DNA of 7,986 nt from Syntrophobacter sp. DG_60 (GTDB lineage: Bacteria; Desulfobacterota; Desulfofervidia; Desulfofervidales; DG-60): assembly GCA_001304365.1 (NCBI GenBank), contig LJNA01000086.1, positions 1 to 7,986 of the forward strand. The letters run 5' to 3'. Position numbers and translations under genes: made by a program. Positions 3,824 to 7,986 of the stretch are shown here, piece after piece; position 1 is the stretch's first letter, and each line of letters starts with the position of its first letter. The notes beneath the pieces are model-generated. The model made no database searches, was not told where the DNA came from, and saw only the letters and a program-made list of their open reading frames with translations.

Positions 3824-6636
3824 TCTTTCAAAAGCCTCATTGCCTGCTGGCAACGTGCACAAAGCATAAAATAATCTGGACTTTCTCCTACGCTAGGATG
3901 ATGCTGCCAGCACCTTTTACACTTAGGGAAATCATAAGGTCTGATTAAGATCTTAAGATGCGGCATATGTTCACTTTCTAAGGTCGCCTCAGACAACGTA
4001 TCAACTAACTCTACATGAGATACAATAAAAATAGTAGTCAAATCCTTCAAATAATGTTGTAGAAGAGGCCTTAAGATGAGCGAAGGCTGGATGCACACCT
4101 CTGCGTCTAATGAATGACCGATTAATCCCTTACGGCGCACACCCTCTAAGGCACGATTGACTTCTGAGCGCACAGCCAACAAATCCCTCCAACGCCTTTC
4201 TAGATCCTCATCTTCATATTCGGGTTTGACATTAGGAAGCTTGGTCAAATGTACACTTTTTGGCCATCCTTCTATATAAGGCAAACATTGCCAAATTTCT
4301 TCTGCTGTGAAGGCAAAAATTGGGGCCATAAGCCTTATCATTACTTCAATCAATTCCCATAGTGTGGTTTGGGCAGCACGTCGCTCTATAGCATCTGGGT
4401 GAAATGTGTAAAGGCGATCTTTTATTATATCTAAATAGAAGGCACTTAAATCTACTGTACAGAAATTGTGCAGGCTGTGATAAATAATGTGAAATTGATA
4501 ATTTTTATAAGCCTTCCTAATACGGGCAATTAAACTTTGAAGGCAATGCAAGATGTATCGGTCAATCTCTTGGCGTCTTTCATATGGTACAAATTGGCTT
4601 TCTGGTTTAAAATCATAGAGATTTCCCAAGATAAATCGTAAAGTATTGCGAATCTTTCGGTATCCTTCAGTAAGCTGGCTTAAGATATTAGAAGAAAGTT
4701 TAATGTCATCTTGATAATCGGAAGCAGCTACCCAAAGTCTTAAAATTTCAGCGCCATATTTATTAATAACATCGTTAGGATAAATGACATTCCCTAAAGA
4801 TTTAGACATCTTTTTTCCTTGTTCATCCACTACGAAACCATGGGTAAGAACTGCCTTATAAGGGGGCTTTCGCTTTATGCCTATTGAAGTAAGCAAAGAA
4901 GATTGGAACCAACCTCTATGTTGGTCACTGCCCTCTAGATATAAATCTGCTGGCCAACTTAAATCTTGCCAGTAAGGGTGTTTTTCCAGAATGGCTGCAT
5001 GGCTTACTCCAGAGTCAAACCATACATCTAAAATATCTGATTCTTTCTCAAATTCTGTGCCTCCACAATTAGGGCACACAGTACCTTTTGAAAGCAATTC
5101 TTCAGATTTATACTTAAACCAACAATCTGCACCCTCCATCTCTATCAAGTTAGCTACATGGTCAATAATCTCTTTACTTACCAAAAAATTTCCACATTTT
5201 TTGCAATAAAATACAGTAATAGGTACACCCCATGCCCTCTGACGGGAGATGCACCAATCGGGGCGCTGTGCCAACATAGCACTCATGCGCTCTTTTCCCC
5301 TTTTAGGAAACCACTCCACCCTTTCTACAGCCTCTAAGGCATTGTTTCTAAGCCTCCTCTTTTCTACAGAGATAAACCACTGTTCTGTTGCACGGAAGAT
5401 CACTGGTTGCTTACAACGCCAACAATGGGGATAGCTATGAACAATGGTATCTTCTTTGATTAATGCCCCTACTTCCTTTAATTTTTTATTGATTAATGGA
5501 TTGGCATCAAAGACAAATTCTCCTGCAAAAGAGGGGGCATCTTTAGTGAAACATCCACTATCATCCACAGGGGAATAAATTTCCAGATTATGCGCAAGGC
5601 CGCTCTCATAGTCTTCCTGCCCATGACCAGGGGCGATGTGCACACAACCTGTGCCTGTTTCCAAAGTTACATAGGGTGCCAAAATAATAATAGACTTCCT
5701 ATCTATAAATGGGTGTTTACACCTCTTGCCCTTTAGGTACTTGGGGGGAATTTTTGTTAATATCTTATAATCTTTATAACCAAAATCCTCCATGCATAAA
5801 GAGCAAAGCCTTTCTGCAAGGATTAACACCTCTTTATTTGTTTTAACTGCCACATAATCAAATTCTGGGTTTAAGGCAATGGCCAAATTGGCAATGAGTG
5901 TCCAGGGTGTGGTAGTCCAGATGACTACATAAATCCGTTTTCCTTTAAGAACTGGATATTTATAATAGATCTTAGAAATTAATGGGAATTTTACAAAAAT
6001 AGAGGGTGCCTTATGCTCTTTATATTCCACCTCTGCCTCTGCCAAAGCCGTTTTACAGTGCGAACACCAATAGACAGGTTTTTTACTCCTATAAACGTTG
6101 CCATCCAAAAGGAATTTACCGAATTCCCTAACAATAGTGGCCTGGTATTTATAATCCATTGTCAGATAAGGCCTTTCCCAATCACCGCTAATCCCTAAAC
6201 GCTTAAACTCCTCACGTTGGATGTGGACATACTTTTCTGCATAAGCACGGCAATGTTCTCTAATGGCTAAGGTATCTAATTCCCTTTTCTTATCGCCTAA
6301 TAGCTTATCTACTTGGTGCTCAATAGGCAGGCCATGGCAATCCCAGCCTGGTACATAGGGGCAATAAAAACCCATCATTTGTCTAGATTTAACAACAAAG
6401 TCCTTTAATATCTTATTTAAGGCAGTCCCCATGTGGATGTGGCCATTCGCATAAGGTGGGCCATCGTGTAAGATAAATAAAGGATTGCCCTTAAATCTTT
6501 CTTGCATCAATTTATAAAGCCTGTTTTCTTCCCATATCTTGAGGATCTTAGGTTCTATCTGCGTAAGATTTGCCTTCATAGGAAAGGCAGTATGAGGGAG
6601 GTTCAATGTTTCCTTATAATCCTGGTTTTTCTCCAT
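3820..6636 (-). CDS. ileS: Isoleucyl-tRNA synthetase
   Basis: This cytosolic class I synthetase charges tRNA-Ile with isoleucine and edits misactivated valine. The length from the chosen start is 938 residues, equal to the E. coli enzyme. In order: DYKETLNLP near the N-terminus, the HIGH-like site in PYANGHIHMGTALNK (the last His of HIGH is Thr71 here), the editing domain with VIWTTTPWTL and TGCVHIAPGHG, DILDVWFDSGVSH, EGSDQHRGWFQSSLL, KMSKS at 609-613, the anticodon-binding helical domain, and a C-terminal zinc finger with Cys906, 909, 926 and 929. The ATG at 6636 is preferred because MEKNQDYKETLNLP matches the usual family N-terminus and the predicted promoter lies just upstream of it. The 34 extra codons up to 6738 run through promoter and repeat sequence. 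No T-box leader is present. It heads the operon with lspA and lgt. Confidence 0.96.
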   Translation of the reverse strand: MEKNQDYKETLNLPHTAFPMKANLTQIEPKILKIWEENRLYKLMQERFKGNPLFILHDGPPYANGHIHMGTALNKILKDFVVKSRQMMGFYCPYVPGWDCHGLPIEHQVDKLLGDKKRELDTLAIREHCRAYAEKYVHIQREEFKRLGISGDWERPYLTMDYKYQATIVREFGKFLLDGNVYRSKKPVYWCSHCKTALAEAEVEYKEHKAPSIFVKFPLISKIYYKYPVLKGKRIYVVIWTTTPWTLIANLAIALNPEFDYVAVKTNKEVLILAERLCSLCMEDFGYKDYKILTKIPPKYLKGKRCKHPFIDRKSIIILAPYVTLETGTGCVHIAPGHGQEDYESGLAHNLEIYSPVDDSGCFTKDAPSFAGEFVFDANPLINKKLKEVGALIKEDTIVHSYPHCWRCKQPVIFRATEQWFISVEKRRLRNNALEAVERVEWFPKRGKERMSAMLAQRPDWCISRQRAWGVPITVFYCKKCGNFLVSKEIIDHVANLIEMEGADCWFKYKSEELLSKGTVCPNCGGTEFEKESDILDVWFDSGVSHAAILEKHPYWQDLSWPADLYLEGSDQHRGWFQSSLLTSIGIKRKPPYKAVLTHGFVVDEQGKKMSKSLGNVIYPNDVINKYGAEILRLWVAASDYQDDIKLSSNILSQLTEGYRKIRNTLRFILGNLYDFKPESQFVPYERRQEIDRYILHCLQSLIARIRKAYKNYQFHIIYHSLHNFCTVDLSAFYLDIIKDRLYTFHPDAIERRAAQTTLWELIEVMIRLMAPIFAFTAEEIWQCLPYIEGWPKSVHLTKLPNVKPEYEDEDLERRWRDLLAVRSEVNRALEGVRRKGLIGHSLDAEVCIQPSLILRPLLQHYLKDLTTIFIVSHVELVDTLSEATLESEHMPHLKILIRPYDFPKCKRCWQHHPSVGESPDYFMLCARCQQAMRLLKE

Positions 6637-6646
6637 AGTAAAGGAA

Positions 6647-6674
6647 AAGATAGCACAACCCATTTGATTGTCAA
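6647..6674 (-). promoter_or_regulatory. Candidate promoter of ileS-lspA-lgt
   Basis: On the minus strand TTGACA (6674-6669) is followed after 16 bases by TATCTT (6652-6647). The transcription start would be near 6640, about four bases before the ileS ATG, so the mRNA would be nearly leaderless. No Shine-Dalgarno sequence precedes the ATG, consistent with this. The -35 is perfect and the -10 moderate. Confidence 0.45.
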
Positions 6675-6724
6675 GTAAGTAAGATGAACGGCTGAAAAAA
6701 ATGCCTATAAATATGTAATCGTTC

Positions 6725-6813
6725 ACCGCAGAGGTCACAGAGGACGCAGAGAAAAATAAGAATTTTAAAAATGCTTTGCTTTTGTGCTCTGTGATCTCTG
6801 CGTTCTCTGCGGT
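6725..6813. repeat. Inverted repeat of C(A/G)CAGAG units
   Basis: ACCGCAGAG (6725-6733) pairs perfectly with CTCTGCGGT (6805-6813). Imperfect pairing continues so that 21 of 27 bases match between 6725-6751 and 6787-6813. Each arm consists of three 9-bp units of the form C(A/G)CAGAG plus two variable bases. It lies between hypE and the ileS promoter and could make a long hairpin in the hypE transcript, but no T-run follows, so it is not a classic terminator. Very similar elements are dispersed in many bacterial genomes to my knowledge; no mobility protein is present here. Confidence 0.7.
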
Positions 6814-6814
6814 A

Positions 6815-6844
6815 AATAGAAAAATGATGAATAGAAAAATGATG
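6815..6844. repeat. 15-bp perfect tandem duplication
   Basis: AATAGAAAAATGATG occurs twice back to back (6815-6829 and 6830-6844), directly against the right arm of the C(A/G)CAGAG inverted repeat and 17 bp from the hypE stop. Both copies are on the same side of that repeat, so this is better explained by replication slippage than by a target-site duplication. Confidence 0.6.
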
Positions 6845-6861
6845 AAAGGTTACATAATTAT

Positions 6862-7869
6862 TTAACAGATTCTAGGAAGGGGCTCTCCTACAAGCATATC
6901 TAAGAGGCGTTTCCCACCAATTCTGGTCTTAAGCCATACTCGCCCTTTAGGCTCAGCTTTTACCTCACCAATGACCCTTGCCATTTTACCATAGGGATGC
7001 CTATGCATAACATTTAATACATTTTCTACCTCATTTCTTTCTATGAATGCCAGAAATTTTCCTTCATTAGCCAGATAAATGGGCTCAATGCCTAAGATTT
7101 CTGCTGCCCCTAAAACATTTTCAGAGAAAGGCAGCGCTTCTTCCCAAATCTCAATCCCTACTTTTGATTGCCCTGCAATTTCATTTAGGCTTGTAGCTAC
7201 ACCCCCCCTTGTTGGATCACGCATGGCATGGATGCCGTTTGTCTTTTTTAATACTTTCTCTACTAGTTTATTTAAAGGAGCTGTATCGCTTTTGATAGGG
7301 GTTTCAAAATTAATGCCTTCCCTTTCACACAAGATGGCCATTCCATGATCACCAATAGTGCCATTAATAATAATTAAATCCCCCACCTTTGCATTCTTTC
7401 CAGAAATTACACAATTTGTCTCAACAATGCCAATACCTGTAGTATTAATAAAGATCTGATCTAATTGCCCCTTTGGCACCACCTTTGTATCACCAGCAAT
7501 CACTAAGACTTCTGCCTCCTTTGTTGCCTTATCCATAGAACAAAGGATAGTCTTTAATATCTTGCCAGATAGACCCTCTTCTATAATAAATCCCACACTG
7601 AGATAGATGGGCCTTGCCCCACACATGGCCAAATCATTTACTGTGCCATGAATGGCCAAAGAGCCAATATCTCCCCCAGGGAAGATAATAGGACTTACAG
7701 TATAAGAATCGGTGCTAAAAGCAAGGCGTTTTCCGAAAGCTTTAAATACAGCACTATCATTCATTTCTGCCAGGAGCGGGTTATCAAAGAATGGGAAAAA
7801 TGCCCTTTTTATTAGATCATGAGATGCCTTTCCACCACTTCCATGATCTAATATGATTTGTTTGATCAT
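6862..7869 (-). CDS. hypE: [NiFe]-hydrogenase maturation protein HypE (carbamoyl dehydratase)
   Basis: HypE receives a carbamoyl group from HypF on its C-terminal Cys, dehydrates it with ATP to a thiocyanate, and passes the cyanide to iron on HypC-HypD for the [NiFe] site; it is cytosolic. The 335 residues show [14 protein letters not shown] near the N-terminus, [16 protein letters not shown], the ATP-site segment [40 protein letters not shown] and the exact C-terminal tail PRIC with its carrier Cys335. The tail separates it from its relatives SelD, PurM and ThiL. The start is the ATG at 7869: GGGAG lies five bases upstream and the ATG overlaps the hypD stop (ATGA). The in-frame TTG at 7881 is less likely. 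It is clearly in an operon with hypD and probably other hyp genes beyond the right edge. Confidence 0.95.
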   Translation of the reverse strand: MIKQIILDHGSGGKASHDLIKRAFFPFFDNPLLAEMNDSAVFKAFGKRLAFSTDSYTVSPIIFPGGDIGSLAIHGTVNDLAMCGARPIYLSVGFIIEEGLSGKILKTILCSMDKATKEAEVLVIAGDTKVVPKGQLDQIFINTTGIGIVETNCVISGKNAKVGDLIIINGTIGDHGMAILCEREGINFETPIKSDTAPLNKLVEKVLKKTNGIHAMRDPTRGGVATSLNEIAGQSKVGIEIWEEALPFSENVLGAAEILGIEPIYLANEGKFLAFIERNEVENVLNVMHRHPYGKMARVIGEVKAEPKGRVWLKTRIGGKRLLDMLVGEPLPRIC

Positions 7870-7986
7870 CCTATCTCCCAATCCCTATATTTATAATAGG
7901 CTGCACAACTTCCTTCAGATGAAACCATACAAGGACCTATAGGGTGAACAGGCCGGCATGCTTTAGCAAACAGTGGACATTGAGGG
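7866..7986 (-). CDS. hypD: [NiFe]-hydrogenase maturation protein HypD, C-terminal end only
   Basis: The last 39 residues of HypD are visible, beginning [19 protein letters not shown] and containing [14 protein letters not shown], the highly conserved end of the family. Four cysteines (visible residues 3, 10, 19 and 27) match the cysteine-rich C-terminal region that binds the [4Fe-4S] cluster. HypD, with HypC, is the scaffold where Fe(CN)2CO is assembled using cyanide delivered by HypE. Its TGA stop overlaps the hypE ATG by four bases. The tail RDWEIG after YYKY is a little longer than the KYG ending I recall for many HypD proteins. The rest of the gene is outside the window. Confidence 0.92.
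   Translation of the reverse strand, partial: PQCPLFAKACRPVHPIGPCMVSSEGSCAAYYKYRDWEIG

Noticed and set aside
3824..3862. lspA starting at 3862
   Set aside because: That segment is the tail of ileS in another frame; GTG at 3823 overlapping the ileS stop gives a normal LspA N-terminus.
6637..6738. N-terminal extension of ileS to an upstream start at 6738
   Set aside because: The extra residues have no resemblance to the IleRS N-terminus and overlap the predicted promoter and the end of the inverted repeat at 6725-6813; MEKNQDYKETLNLP is the family-like start.
6862..7881. Selenophosphate synthetase (SelD), attractive because of the lgt TGA
   Set aside because: The protein belongs to the same superfamily but ends in PRIC, follows hypD, and lacks the SelD N-terminal Cys/Sec-containing motif, so it is HypE.

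Overview
This is an AT-rich bacterial chromosomal window that looks like a thermophilic, Gram-negative, hydrogenase-bearing organism. The clues are a branched-chain polyamine synthase (BpsA, known from hyperthermophilic archaea and thermophilic bacteria), [NiFe]-hydrogenase maturation genes (hypD, hypE), and lipoprotein-processing genes (lspA, lgt) next to ileS. A thermophilic Desulfobacterota or Thermodesulfobacteria-like lineage would fit, but that placement is inference. All these genes look intact except lgt, which is split by one in-frame TGA.

Layout. Positions 1-261 (minus) hold the first 87 residues of a histidine kinase that runs off the left edge. Positions 262-1099 are mostly non-coding and very AT-rich. 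This stretch contains a self-contained small transcription unit on the minus strand: a near-consensus promoter, a strong ribosome binding site, a 44-residue signal-peptide-like ORF at 407-541 and a terminator-like hairpin. It also contains several inverted repeats. Positions 1100-2481 (plus) form a two-gene polyamine operon, bpsA followed 2 bases later by a SpeD-family gene whose active site is altered. Positions 2595-6636 (minus) are the operon ileS-lspA-lgt, with overlapping stop and start codons at each junction. Positions 6862-7986 (minus) are hypE and the C-terminal end of hypD, overlapping by 4 bases.

The most notable observation is lgt. Its reading frame is interrupted by a TGA exactly where many homologues have the second Cys of a GC-C-YGKP motif. 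The frame continues with perfectly recognisable Lgt sequence. A 7-bp perfect hairpin with a 7-nt loop containing GU starts 10 nt after the TGA and places its loop 17 nt after it, which fits the general form of a bacterial SECIS element. The simplest reading is a selenocysteine-containing prolipoprotein diacylglyceryl transferase.

How the genes work together: LspA and Lgt are consecutive enzymes of bacterial lipoprotein maturation in the inner membrane and share an operon with isoleucyl-tRNA synthetase. BpsA needs decarboxylated S-adenosylmethionine, the product of canonical SpeD, which explains the bpsA-speD pairing even though this SpeD has unusual catalytic positions. HypD and HypE build the Fe(CN)2CO group of [NiFe]-hydrogenases. 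Two inverted repeats made of C(A/G)CAGA units sit at 2488-2560 and 6725-6813, both at gene ends.
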